From: CAVTHW01 sp963734625
Lineage (GTDB): Bacteria; Acidobacteriota; Terriglobia; Bryobacterales; Bryobacteraceae
Assembly: GCA_963734625.1 (NCBI GenBank)
Contig: CAVTHW010000016.1
Span: 310,001 to 374,000, forward strand
Reading direction: 5' to 3'
Length of the DNA: 64,000 bases
The translations under genes were made by a program, and so were the position numbers. This document shows, piece after piece, positions 26,635 to 35,207 of this stretch; positions within the stretch are counted from its first letter, which is position 1, and every line of letters begins with the position of its first letter. Below the pieces are notes generated by a model. It was given only the letters and a program-made list of their open reading frames with translations. It was not told the origin of the DNA and ran no database searches.

Positions 26635-26944
26635 AGCCGGTCGGCTTGGGCAGACCCGCCAGCTTGCAGGCCCCCTTCGCAGGGCCCGACGGGAACAGTT
26701 CGTAGATCTGGTTGAGCTTGAATCCGGTCTCCTTGCACAGCTTCCGGATCATGGGTGCGATCCCGTACTGCAAGTAGTAGTTTCTCAGGTAGTGGATCAC
26801 TTTCCAGTGGTCCGGAGTGAGATCGGCCACCCCTTCGGTGGAGGCGAAATCGCCGGCGACCGCCTCGTTCCAGATCTCGGGATTCTCAAGGAACCCGTCT
26901 TCGTCCACCGGGTATTGTTTCCCATTGACTTCGAAAATCGGCAT
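26627..26944 (-). CDS. dsrC: DsrC, sulfur-carrier co-substrate protein of DsrAB
   Basis: 105 residues, the full family length. It has the typical YPVDEDGFLENPEIWNEAVA, TPDHWKVIHYLRNYYLQYG and IRKLCKETGFKLNQIYELFP. The C-terminal arm carries both functional cysteines: GACKLAGLPKPTGCV, with CysB and the penultimate CysA eleven positions apart. This separates true DsrC from TusE-like relatives that keep only one. DsrAB loads sulfite-derived sulfur onto these cysteines as a trisulfide, which DsrMKJOP reduces. The gene lies 22 bases after dsrL and overlaps the RsbRD-like gene. Confidence 0.96.
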   Translation of the reverse strand: MPIFEVNGKQYPVDEDGFLENPEIWNEAVAGDFASTEGVADLTPDHWKVIHYLRNYYLQYGIAPMIRKLCKETGFKLNQIYELFPSGPAKGACKLAGLPKPTGCV

Positions 26945-26966
26945 TGCTTACACCTCCATGATTGCC

Positions 26967-28628
26967 TTAGACCATCTCGATGTAACCGCAAGGGCACGCG
27001 TCGGCGCACTTCTTGCATCCGTTGCAGACCTCCAGCTTGACCTTGTAGTGCTCCCCCTTGGGGAGCCGGACAAAGCAACTATTGGTGCAGTACATCCAGC
27101 ACGTTTCGCAGTCCAAGCACATCCCGCACGACATGCAGCGCTTGGCCTCTTCCATGGCTTCCTCTGGCGAGAGCCCAAGCTCGATCTCAGTGCGCAGATC
27201 CCGTTCCGCCAGCGAAGAGTGTTTCCGCTCGTGCCGCTCCGCGGGCTTATACCACTCCAGCTTGACCTTCTCCGATGGGACGCAAGGGGGCGCCGCGGGG
27301 GGTTCCAGAGTCTTCCCTCGAAGCCGCGCGTCTATCACTTCGGCCGCAAAGCGCCCTTGCGAGATGGCGATGGTTGCCAGGCCCAGTTCCACGTCGTCGC
27401 CGCCTGCGTACACTCCGTCAACGCCCGTCGCGCCCCAGTTATCTGTCTTGATCCAGTCTTTGCCTTGATGCAGGCCGTCGAACCCTTCAAAATCAGGCTC
27501 CTGGCTGATGGCCGCGATGATGGTTGTCGCCTCAACATCGAATTCCGATCCCGGTTTGGGCACCGGACGAGGCCGGCCGGACTTGTCCGGCTCGCCCAAT
27601 TCCATCCGGATGCAGCGTGCTGCGACCGCCGTGCCGTTGCTACGGAGAATCTCCACGGGCGCGGCCAGAAACTCGATCTTGACGCCCTCTTCCAGAGCGC
27701 CCTCAATTTCCGGTTTGATGGCCGGCATCTCGGCCCGCGTGCGGCGGTAGAGCACCGTAACGTCCGCCCCCAGTCGCTTGCTGACCCGCGCCGCGTCGAT
27801 GGCGGTGTCGCCGCCGCCGATCACGATCACCTTGTCGCCGATGGCCACCGATTCACCGGAATTGACCTGGTTCAGGAACTGGGTCCCGGTGAACACGTTC
27901 GCTGCGTCTTCGCCCGGCACGCGCAGCTTCAGGCCCTTGTGCGCGCCGATGCCGACGAAGATCGCCTGGTGCTCGGCTCGCAGTTGTTCCAACGTCATGT
28001 CCTTGCCGACGATGAAACTGCACTTCAGCTCTACGCCGAGATCGATGATCCGCTGTATTTCCGAGTCGAGCACTTCCCGAGGCAACCGGTACTGCGGGAT
28101 GCCGTAGCGCAGCATTCCGCCGGGCTGGGAGAAGGCTTCGAACACAGTCACCGAATAACCGCGCCGGGCAAGCTGGTAGGCGCAGGAAAGCCCGGCCGGG
28201 CCGGCGCCGATCACGGCGATCCTCTCGGGAAACCGCTCCTCGGTGAGTTTCGAGAGCGCCAGCTTGTTCTGGATGCCAAAATCACCGACGAACCGTTCGA
28301 CGGCATTGATGGCCACAGCCCCGTCCTTGGCGCCTCGGTTGCACGCATCCTCGCAAGGATGAGGGCACACGCGGCCACATACCGCCGGAAAGGGATTGCG
28401 TTCGGTGATCAAACGCCAGGCGAGATCGAAGGCCTGATCGTTCGTCCGCCCGTAAGCCTCGGCCTGCGCGATCGTGGTCAGGACTCTGCGGATGTCGTTG
28501 CCGTTCGGACAGCCGCCTGCGCAAGGCGGCGCCTTGGGGACATATCTCGGACGCAACGGGCTGATCTCGGCGCCCCCGGCCGGCGTCGCCTTGATGATCG
28601 GTTTCTTTACTTCTTTGAATAGGCCCAT
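26967..28628 (-). CDS. dsrL: DsrL, FAD iron-sulfur NAD(P)H oxidoreductase
   Basis: 553 residues, related to the glutamate synthase small subunit. Order: cysteine-rich N-terminus (CAGGCPNGNDIRRVL; CGRVCPHPCEDACNRG), FAD site AVIGAGPAGLSCAYQLARRG, NAD(P) site VIVIGGGDTAIDAARVSKRL, second FAD motif VDGVYAGGDDVELGLATIAI, and a C-terminal ferredoxin part (CMSCGMCLDCETCWMYC; CNGCKKCADACPCGYIEMV). In sulfur oxidisers DsrL links DsrAB to NAD+; shorter DsrL-2 forms occur in organisms with a reductive-type DsrAB. Here it shares an operon with dsrD and a reductive-type apr-qmo set, so NAD(P)H-driven sulfite reduction is the likely direction. A. vinosum DsrL is about 100 residues longer. Confidence 0.88.
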   Translation of the reverse strand: MGLFKEVKKPIIKATPAGGAEISPLRPRYVPKAPPCAGGCPNGNDIRRVLTTIAQAEAYGRTNDQAFDLAWRLITERNPFPAVCGRVCPHPCEDACNRGAKDGAVAINAVERFVGDFGIQNKLALSKLTEERFPERIAVIGAGPAGLSCAYQLARRGYSVTVFEAFSQPGGMLRYGIPQYRLPREVLDSEIQRIIDLGVELKCSFIVGKDMTLEQLRAEHQAIFVGIGAHKGLKLRVPGEDAANVFTGTQFLNQVNSGESVAIGDKVIVIGGGDTAIDAARVSKRLGADVTVLYRRTRAEMPAIKPEIEGALEEGVKIEFLAAPVEILRSNGTAVAARCIRMELGEPDKSGRPRPVPKPGSEFDVEATTIIAAISQEPDFEGFDGLHQGKDWIKTDNWGATGVDGVYAGGDDVELGLATIAISQGRFAAEVIDARLRGKTLEPPAAPPCVPSEKVKLEWYKPAERHERKHSSLAERDLRTEIELGLSPEEAMEEAKRCMSCGMCLDCETCWMYCTNSCFVRLPKGEHYKVKLEVCNGCKKCADACPCGYIEMV

Positions 28629-28653
28629 AGTCGCGTCCGCTGCCGTGAAGACG

Positions 28654-29097
28654 TCAGGCGTAAGGATGGATACCGCGCTTGAAGACCTCGAGGTTGCCCA
28701 TCAAACGCTCGTGCTTCTTCTCATCCTCGATGAGATAGTCAAGCAGTTGCCGCTGGATGACCAGAGGACAGTTCTGTTTGGCCTCCTCGGCCAGCCGGAT
28801 GGCCTCCTTTTCCGCTTGGTCGTGGGTCTCGATCAAGTCCCAAATCTCGGCCAGCTCCTCGGGTTGGAGGCTGAAGGCTTCCTTTTCCAGGCTGTCCAGA
28901 ATGGCCTGCTGCACCTTCTTGTGCATGACGGAGTCCTGCTGGATGATCTCCATGATCAGCCGGATGACGGGGTTGCGCGTCTTTTCGAGAACACTCGAGG
29001 TGAGCGCGACACTGCCGTCCTCGATTCCCTGCCACTTCCTGAGCAGGACAACCAGGGCCTTCAGAGCTTCCTTCTTCGTCGTCTTGTCTTCTTTCAT
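28654..29097 (-). CDS. Ferritin-like four-helix protein between dsrD and dsrL
   Basis: 147 residues from the ATG at 29097, preceded by GGGAGAG. It is entirely helical with acidic and histidine residues placed at helix spacing: ALVVLLRKWQGIEDGSVALT, RLIMEIIQQDSVMHKKVQQA, ELAEIWDLIETHDQAEKEAI, YLIEDEKKHERLMGNLEVFK. The ExxH-type pairs (EKKH, QDSVMH) resemble a di-iron ferritin/rubrerythrin bundle, but not every ligand is clear. It may protect the sulfite reductase from oxygen or manage iron. It is not a standard part of dsr operons of Desulfovibrio. The function is not known. Confidence 0.6.
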   Translation of the reverse strand: MKEDKTTKKEALKALVVLLRKWQGIEDGSVALTSSVLEKTRNPVIRLIMEIIQQDSVMHKKVQQAILDSLEKEAFSLQPEELAEIWDLIETHDQAEKEAIRLAEEAKQNCPLVIQRQLLDYLIEDEKKHERLMGNLEVFKRGIHPYA

Positions 29098-29144
29098 GTC
29101 AGTACTCTCCCTAGGCAACGGCCCACGGCGGCGGCCGAGGCGCT

Positions 29145-29393
29145 TCACTCGGGCGCCGCCCCCTCCTTGTGCGGCAGCGTGATGTAACTGCCGCCGAAGT
29201 AGCTGTAGACGCATCGGCCGGAGTCAATGAGCTGGCGGATGGCCTGCTTGCAGTCATCCTTGGTGCAGTTCTCCGCGCCGAACTTCTCTATCATGGCCTT
29301 GGTCAGGTCGCCCGCCTTCAGGTTCTTCTTCCCCATGTACTCGGCGACCAGCTTGTACATTTCTTCGGCCACAGCCTCGATGTTCACTGGCAT
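29145..29393 (-). CDS. dsrD: DsrD, winged-helix activator of DsrAB
   Basis: 82 residues, immediately after dsrB (10-base gap). The small winged-helix fold is visible: LKAGDLTKAMIEKFGAEN, KDDCKQAIRQLIDSGRCVYS, YFGGSYITLPHKEG. Length, position and the GRCVYSYFGGSY wing agree with DsrD. DsrD is known as an allosteric activator of sulfite reduction by DsrAB and is used as a marker of the reductive direction. The N-terminal part (NIEAVAEEMYKLVAEYMGKK) is somewhat longer than in Desulfovibrio. The main doubt is only how far such short proteins can be assigned by eye. Confidence 0.82.
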   Translation of the reverse strand: MPVNIEAVAEEMYKLVAEYMGKKNLKAGDLTKAMIEKFGAENCTKDDCKQAIRQLIDSGRCVYSYFGGSYITLPHKEGAAPE

Positions 29394-29403
29394 GACGTCT
29401 CCC

Positions 29404-30486
29404 CTAGAATCTGATGTGCGTAGACCGCGCGTAGGTCAAGCCCGCATGCTTGAAGTCGTCGATATGGTAGCGGGTGAACGGAATTCCGGTGAGCTCGAAG
29501 AATTTCGGCCAGCCGATCCTCTCGATCCACTCGCCCATGCGCTCGAACTTCCTCGCGTTCTGGGCATACACGTTCACAATGTTGACCACCGCATCCACCA
29601 CTTCGGGCCAGCGCGGTGGATTGTTCGGGATGAACGGAATGGCCAGCTTGGAGAACTTCGGAGCGCTGCGGGCGTTGCTGACCTTCCCGCCAACCCAGAT
29701 GGATATGCCGTCGTTCTCCGGATCGTTGAGCGGCATGGCCGGGCAGACGGTGTAACAGTTGCCGCAGAACATGCACTGCTCTTCAATCACTTCCACCGAC
29801 TGCTTGCCGTCCACTGCAGCGGGCCGGATGGCTCCGGTCGGGCACGAGGCAATCAAAGTCGGAATCTCGCAGATCTTAGGAAGAGTGTCGCGGTTGACCT
29901 TGGGGGGCTTGCGGTGGACGCCGAGAATGGCGATGTCGGAGCAGTGGACGGCGCCGCACATGTTCAGGCAGCACGCCAAGGCGATGCGCAGCTTGGCGGG
30001 CAGATTCTCCTGGGTGAAGCGATCGCAGACGGCATCCATGACGCTCTTGACGATGCCGGAGGCATCCGTGGCGGAGGAGTGACAGTGCACCCAGCCTTGC
30101 GTGTGGACGATGTTGCTGATGGCGTTGTTGGTGCCGCCCACCGGGAACCCGGCTGCCTGAAGCTCCTTCTTCAGGGGCTCTACGTTCTCCCGCTTGTCGA
30201 GCAGGAACTCTACGTTGTTGCGACTGGTGAACCTCAGGTAGCCGCCGCAGTACTTGTCCGCCAACTCCGCGAAGGAGCGGATGGTCTGCACGCTCAACAG
30301 GCGCGGCGAACCAGCCCGCACTGTGTAGATTCGGTCGCCCGACTCTGAGACATGACACAGCACTCCCGGAGCAATCCTCTCGTGGTACTTCCACTGCCCG
30401 TAGTTCTTCTTGATCAGAGGGTGCAGAAACTTGTCAAAGCGGGGCGGACCGATGTCGGTGATTCTCTTTACTGGTTGGGTAGCCAT
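29404..30486 (-). CDS. dsrB: Dissimilatory sulfite reductase subunit beta
   Basis: 360 residues, intact. Siroheme and 4Fe-4S binding: NIVHTQGWVHCHSSATDASG, LACCLNMCGAVHCSDIAILG. The inserted ferredoxin domain reads EEQCMFCGNCYTVCPAMPLN. Substrate-site basic residues are in RFTSRNNVEFLL. It forms the alpha2beta2 enzyme with DsrA and reduces sulfite in the cytoplasm with DsrC. It starts 28 bases after dsrA behind a GGAGGAGA site (ATGGAGGAGATGAGAAC region). Next to dsrD and reductive-type apr/qmo genes, it is most likely a reductive-type DsrB; a phylogeny would settle the clade. Confidence 0.97.
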   Translation of the reverse strand: MATQPVKRITDIGPPRFDKFLHPLIKKNYGQWKYHERIAPGVLCHVSESGDRIYTVRAGSPRLLSVQTIRSFAELADKYCGGYLRFTSRNNVEFLLDKRENVEPLKKELQAAGFPVGGTNNAISNIVHTQGWVHCHSSATDASGIVKSVMDAVCDRFTQENLPAKLRIALACCLNMCGAVHCSDIAILGVHRKPPKVNRDTLPKICEIPTLIASCPTGAIRPAAVDGKQSVEVIEEQCMFCGNCYTVCPAMPLNDPENDGISIWVGGKVSNARSAPKFSKLAIPFIPNNPPRWPEVVDAVVNIVNVYAQNARKFERMGEWIERIGWPKFFELTGIPFTRYHIDDFKHAGLTYARSTHIRF

Positions 30487-30514
30487 GTTCTCATCTCCTC
30501 CATTCCACTTGCAC

Positions 30515-31703
30515 TCACTTGTCCCCGTCCTTCTGATAGAAGATGTACGGGTTGTCCCTGGGGGCCGAAATCATCTCGGGCGCCGGCTCCAGTCCGATGG
30601 CGTCCAGGAAACTCGCCATCCCGACGCGCTGGATCAATTCGCCGACTCTTTCGCGGTTCTTGCCGTACTCATCCCAGAACTCCCAGACACGGGAGATGAG
30701 CTCCTTCAGGGTCTCCTCCAGTTCCTCCGCCGGCACGAAGGGCACCAGAACGGAAGAGAGCAGAGCCCCCGCCACAATCGGCGCCTTGGAGCCGATCAGC
30801 AGCGTGGCGCCCTTCTCCTTGCCCGGTCGCAGAGCCTTGGGCATCACGTTGATGCAGTGCATGCAACGCACGCACTCGCGGTTGTTGATCGCGAGCTTCT
30901 GCCCGTCCCAGTCCATGCACTGGGTGGGGCAGCGGTCGCAGACATCCTTCTGGATGTTCAAACCCTGAGCGGCGTACTCGGCCACGGCCGCGTCATCCTG
31001 CCGGATGTCGTCCTTCCAGGTGCCGATGACGGAAAGATCCGAGCGCGCGATGGAAGCCACGCAGTCGTTCGGGCAGCCGGCGCACTTGATCTTGAACTTA
31101 TACGGGAACGGCGGACGGTGAAGCTCGTCCTGGTAGTTCATGGTCAGGTTGTAGCAGAGCCCCATGGTGTCGTAGCAGGCCCATTCGCACCGGGCCGGTC
31201 CCACGCAGCACGAGGGCGTGCGCATGCAGGAACCCGAACCGCCCAGATCGAAACCGGCTTCGGTGAGTTCCTTGAACGTCGGCTCCAGTTCGTCGGTCTT
31301 GGTACCGAGGAAGATGATGTCGCCGGTCGAGCCATGCATGTTGGTCAGGCCCGAACCATGCCGCTCCCATATGTCACAGAGCGTCCGCAGCGCGTCGCTC
31401 GTGTAGAACCAGCCGGAGGGCTGATTCACGCGCAGCGTGTGAAAGTGCGCCACGTTGGGAAACTTGTCGGGCAGGTCGCTATAGCGGCCGATCACACCAC
31501 CGCCGTAGCCCAGCACGCCCACGATGCCGCCGTGCTTCCAGTGTCCCTTCTTCTCCTGGTAAGACAACTCGAGCTGGCCCAGAAGATCGTCGCACACCGG
31601 GCTGGATCTCGCCGGCCTTCTTGATTTCCGTGACGAAGCTCGGCCAAGGGCCTTGTTCTAGCTGATCCAGCATCTCCGTCTTCGGCTTTCCGTTGTCAGC
31701 CAT
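30515..31703 (-). CDS. dsrA: Dissimilatory sulfite reductase subunit alpha (one frameshift)
   Basis: 395 residues after repair; ATG 31703 preceded by AAAGGAGAACTTCAT. The first 34 residues (to KKAGEIQ) are in one frame. An extra C near 31600 shifts it, and PVCDDLLGQLELSYQEKKGH onward continues in the next frame. Catalytic parts are intact: VGVLGYGGGVIGRYSDLPDK, MRTPSCCVGPARCEWACYDT, KIKCAGCPNDCVASIARSDL (siroheme and cluster ligands), and the ferredoxin domain CDRCPTQCMDW and CVRCMHCINVMPKAL. It stands 39 bases after qmoC and 28 bases before dsrB. The one-base lesion lies in a CCC run and is probably a consensus error. Confidence 0.95.
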
Positions 31704-31742
31704 ATGAAGTTCTCCTTTGAATCCTCTACTGCACAATGATCG

Positions 31743-32933
31743 CTAGGGGCAAGGGTGTTGCTCCCAATTCGGGTCCCTGCTGATACCGCAGACCTTACAG
31801 GTGCCCAGCCCAATTGCGGGCGAAACCGGCTCCATCACCTTAGGCCGTCTTGCCGCTGCTTCCTGAGCCGCGACAGCCACCGTGCGATACGCCAAGTGAG
31901 CGAATTTCGAGTACGGCGCATACAGAAAGAGCGCGAAAATCAGCACGAGGTGGATGAAGTAAACGGGGTACATCAACCTCAACTGCGACAGCCGCAGCGC
32001 TTCGGACAGCACACCGGTGACGACCACGCCGGCGAGCGTCAGCAGAAAGAACCAGTCGAAGTAGGTGCTGGCCACCCGGTCGCGCGAATTGCCGATTCGA
32101 TGCGCGAACAGAAACGCCAGCCCAGCCAGGATCACGACCGCGCACAAGTTCGCGAAGATCTTGGCCGGATGGAGTAACGGCAGGGGGGTCCGCATCACCC
32201 CGAACATGCTGCCGATGCCAACTATCGTTCCCACCAGCGCGAGACCCGCGAAGCCCCACAGCATCAGCAGGTGGCCCCAGAACCGGCTCCGATTGTCGGC
32301 GCATTTGGCGAAGCGCTCATGGGTGGCGATCATGGCCAGTGCCGGGAACAAGCCTTGCATGATGCTGCCCGATCCGGGTGGCATGATCGCCGCGAGGAAT
32401 CTCCGGATACTGATGGCGAAGGCCACGACAACCAGCCCGGCCACGGCAAAGAAGAGCATCTCGAGGATGGGGACCGGAAACGCGTTCGCGAATTCAAGCT
32501 CCGGGGTGGGCAGGCCCCTTGGAGCCCACAACAGGATGGCCGCGAAGATCAGCGCCGGCAAGAGAAACACAACCGGCAACATCCGTGGATCGGAAACCAT
32601 TCTCCCCAGAAAGGCGGGGAAGGCGAAGCCCTTGATGACTTCCCGCCGCAGCGCGCCGAAAACGTCGCCGGGTCTGGCACCCCGGGGGCAGTACGTAGTG
32701 CACTGGCCGCAGTTGTGGCACAGCCAGATAGCCGGATCCTTCAGCAGCCGGTCCTTGAGCCCCCATTGGGCCTGGATCATCTGCTTGCGGGGAAAAGGAG
32801 CGTCTTCCGGAGACAGCTCGCAGACCGTCGAGCAGGTGGCGCACTGAAAGCACTTCTTGAGGTCGCCGCCGCCGCTGGCCAGCAGCCCTCGAATGAGGTC
32901 CACGTCGGGTCTGACTAGAATCGCCGCCGGCAT
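31743..32933 (-). CDS. qmoC: QmoC, membrane subunit of the quinone-interacting oxidoreductase
   Basis: 396 residues. The N-terminal HdrC-like domain has two 4Fe-4S motifs (CFQCATCSTVCELSPEDAPF and CHNCGQCTTYCPRGARPGD). The C-terminal half is a NarI-like cytochrome b with about six helices (RFWGHLLMLWGFAGLALVGT, TPLPLLHPAKIFANLCAVVI, RLMYPVYFIHLVLIFALFLY) and His residues suited to heme ligation. It takes electrons from menaquinol and passes them via QmoAB to AprBA. It starts 2 bases after the qmoB stop. The C-terminus carries an extra CKVCGISRDPNWEQHPCP tail. The order qmoA-B-C is standard. Confidence 0.95.
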   Translation of the reverse strand: MPAAILVRPDVDLIRGLLASGGGDLKKCFQCATCSTVCELSPEDAPFPRKQMIQAQWGLKDRLLKDPAIWLCHNCGQCTTYCPRGARPGDVFGALRREVIKGFAFPAFLGRMVSDPRMLPVVFLLPALIFAAILLWAPRGLPTPELEFANAFPVPILEMLFFAVAGLVVVAFAISIRRFLAAIMPPGSGSIMQGLFPALAMIATHERFAKCADNRSRFWGHLLMLWGFAGLALVGTIVGIGSMFGVMRTPLPLLHPAKIFANLCAVVILAGLAFLFAHRIGNSRDRVASTYFDWFFLLTLAGVVVTGVLSEALRLSQLRLMYPVYFIHLVLIFALFLYAPYSKFAHLAYRTVAVAAQEAAARRPKVMEPVSPAIGLGTCKVCGISRDPNWEQHPCP

Positions 32934-32935
32934 AA

Positions 32936-35207
32936 CTAGAATCCCTTATACGGATTGGGCCCCATGTCCCGAATTCGCCCCACAAACTCGTTGAACAGCA
33001 CTGGCAGCGCGCCCCACTCACTGATCGCCAACTGCGTTATTTGCAGCCGCTCCGGCTCCAACTGAAGCCGCTGGAGCGTCTCCTTCACGTTCTCCAGGCG
33101 CCGGCTGGCGAGCTCGCTGCCCTTGATGAAATGGCACTGATAGTCTTCCCCGTACTTGCACCCGATGAGCATGATGCCATCGATCCCCCGAGAAAGGGCG
33201 TCGGCGATCCAGACGATGTTCACCGATCCGAGGCAGCGCACCGGGACCACCCGCACGCTGGCGTCGTAACGCAGGCGCTCCAGGCCGGCGACGTCGAGAG
33301 CAGGATAGGCGTCGTTTTCGCACATCAATACCAGCACCCTGGGCTTCTCCTCGGTTTCGTCCGGCACCTCGATGGCCTTGATCATGGAGGCGATCATGTC
33401 CACGGAGTAGTCCCTGAAGGAGACGATGCGCTCGGGGCACGCGCCCAAACAAACCCCGCATCGCCGGCAACGGTACGGGTTCGGCTTAGGCGTTCCCTTG
33501 GCGTCTTCGTCGAGGGCGCCGAACGGGCACTCCTCGGTGCAGCGCTTGCATTGCGTACAGCGCTGCAGGAAGAAACTCGGGAAACCCGTGTCGCCCGGCC
33601 CGGGGGTGAACCGCCAAACCGCGCGATGCCAGTTCAACTGACTGGATGGCCTTCAGCGCCGCGCCCAAGGCATCGTCCTCGGCCTGGACCGCGTCCATGG
33701 GGGCCCGCACGGCGCCTGCGGCGTAGATTCCGGTGCGCCGCGTCTCATACGGGAAGCAGACGAAATGCGAGTCGGGGAAGCCGTCCCGAAGAACCGGCAA
33801 GTCGGGGCCCTGGCGGTATTGCAGGTTCAGGATCTCGGTCCCGGCATGGTGCTTCAGTTCCTCGGCCCGGCGTGCGGCCTCGGACCTTTGGCTTTCCGTT
33901 TCGCTTTTGGCCGCCTTCGCCTGAGCATCCTCCAGGGCCCGAATGGCTTCGCCGTCGGCCGAGTTGGGGACCATGCCCGTGGCCAGCACCACAAGATCCA
34001 CGTTCAGGATCAGGTCTTCGCCGAGCAGCGTGTTTCGAACCGTCACTCCGAGCCTGTCTTCGAGGGCCCGATCCACTCGCGCCACCTCGCCCTTGGTGAG
34101 GAAGACCAACGGATCGTCCTGCGCCGTGCGATAGAACCGCTCGTACTCGCCGGGGGTTCGCATGTCCTTGTAGACGATGTAAATCCTGGCGTCGGGATTC
34201 CCATCCTGGATGTAGCCCACTTGCTTCAGCGTGGCCATGCAGCACACCGACGAGCAATACGGCAGCGCGCCGTCTTCCCTGGAGCCGGCGCACTGGATGA
34301 ACAGAACATCGTTGACAGGCTTTCTGTCGGAGGGACGCAGGATGCGTCCCTGTGCCGCCATCTTCTCCAGTTCCACGTTGGTGACGACGTTGGGGCTGAG
34401 TCCGTAGCCCAGGCGGCCCAGGCTCCCGGCGTCGTCGTATGGTTTCCATCCGGTGGCCAGCACGACCGCTCCGACCCGGACCGCCGTCTCGCCAACAGGC
34501 GTTTGGACGGTAACGTCGAACATCCCTGGCTGGCCTTCCGTCTTCAGAATCTTGGCGGAAGTAAGGACCTGGATCTTCGGGTTGTAAAGCGCCGAGTGGA
34601 CCTTCTCGGCGATACCGTCGCTAGCCGGCGCCGTGTAGGACGGACCCGAGGGGAAACGCTTCTTCAGCGTGGCGACGAACCCGCCGAGTTGGGCCTCCTT
34701 CTCGACCAGCACCACCTCGTAGCCGGCTGCAGCCGCCTCCAGTGCGGCCGTCAGGCCGGTCACTCCTCCGCCCACGACCAGAAGTTTCTTCGAAACCGGC
34801 TCCGCCACGGGCTCGGGAGGCCCTATCTTCTGCGCCCGCACAATCCCCATTCGCAGGTAGTCTTCCGCCAGCATCTGCGTGTCTTCGTCTCCGGGCTTCT
34901 GACACCAGGCGACGTGTTCCCTGAGATTCACGCGCTCGACGACGAGGGAGGAATCGAACGCGAACGCCTCGGTTTTCACTCGCGGCGAGCAGGCGGCGAT
35001 TACGATTCCGTCCGGCGCCGTACCACCGCCGGAGTCCGCCAGGTCGCCCCGGATAGACTCCAGGCCCTCGGCCCCGCACAGGTGCGGATGCACGCGGCAA
35101 ACCGGGACTTTGTACTCCTTCGTCGCGACCTTCTCCAGCTTGCCGGCGTCTATAGCTTCTCCAATAGAGCAGCCCGTACAGACGTAGACGCCGAGACGCT
35201 TAGCCAT
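32936..35207 (-). CDS. qmoB: QmoB, HdrA/MvhD-like flavin iron-sulfur subunit (one frameshift)
   Basis: About 756 residues, equal to the known family length of about 760. N-terminus: LGVYVCTGCSIGEAIDAGKL; HdrA-type FAD domain KLLVVGGGVTGLTAALEAAA; CAGSREDGALPYCSSVCCMA. In a CCCCC run near 33605 the frame shifts. The end reads CTQCKRCTEECPFGALDEDA, RCRRCGVCLGACPERIVSF and a MvhD-like domain (VLVLMCENDAYPALDVAGLE, LIGCKYGEDYQCHF). QmoB relays electrons between QmoC, QmoA and AprBA. It overlaps the qmoA 3' end by 8 bases. A one-base edit restores the protein. Confidence 0.93.

Noticed and set aside
26817..28622. 601-residue plus-strand open frame opposite dsrL
   Set aside because: Antisense shadow of dsrL; no recognisable domain.
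29404..31703. Assimilatory sulfite reductase instead of DsrAB
   Set aside because: Two-subunit form, inserted ferredoxin domains, DsrA/DsrB signatures and neighbours dsrD, dsrC and dsrMKJOP exclude the assimilatory type.
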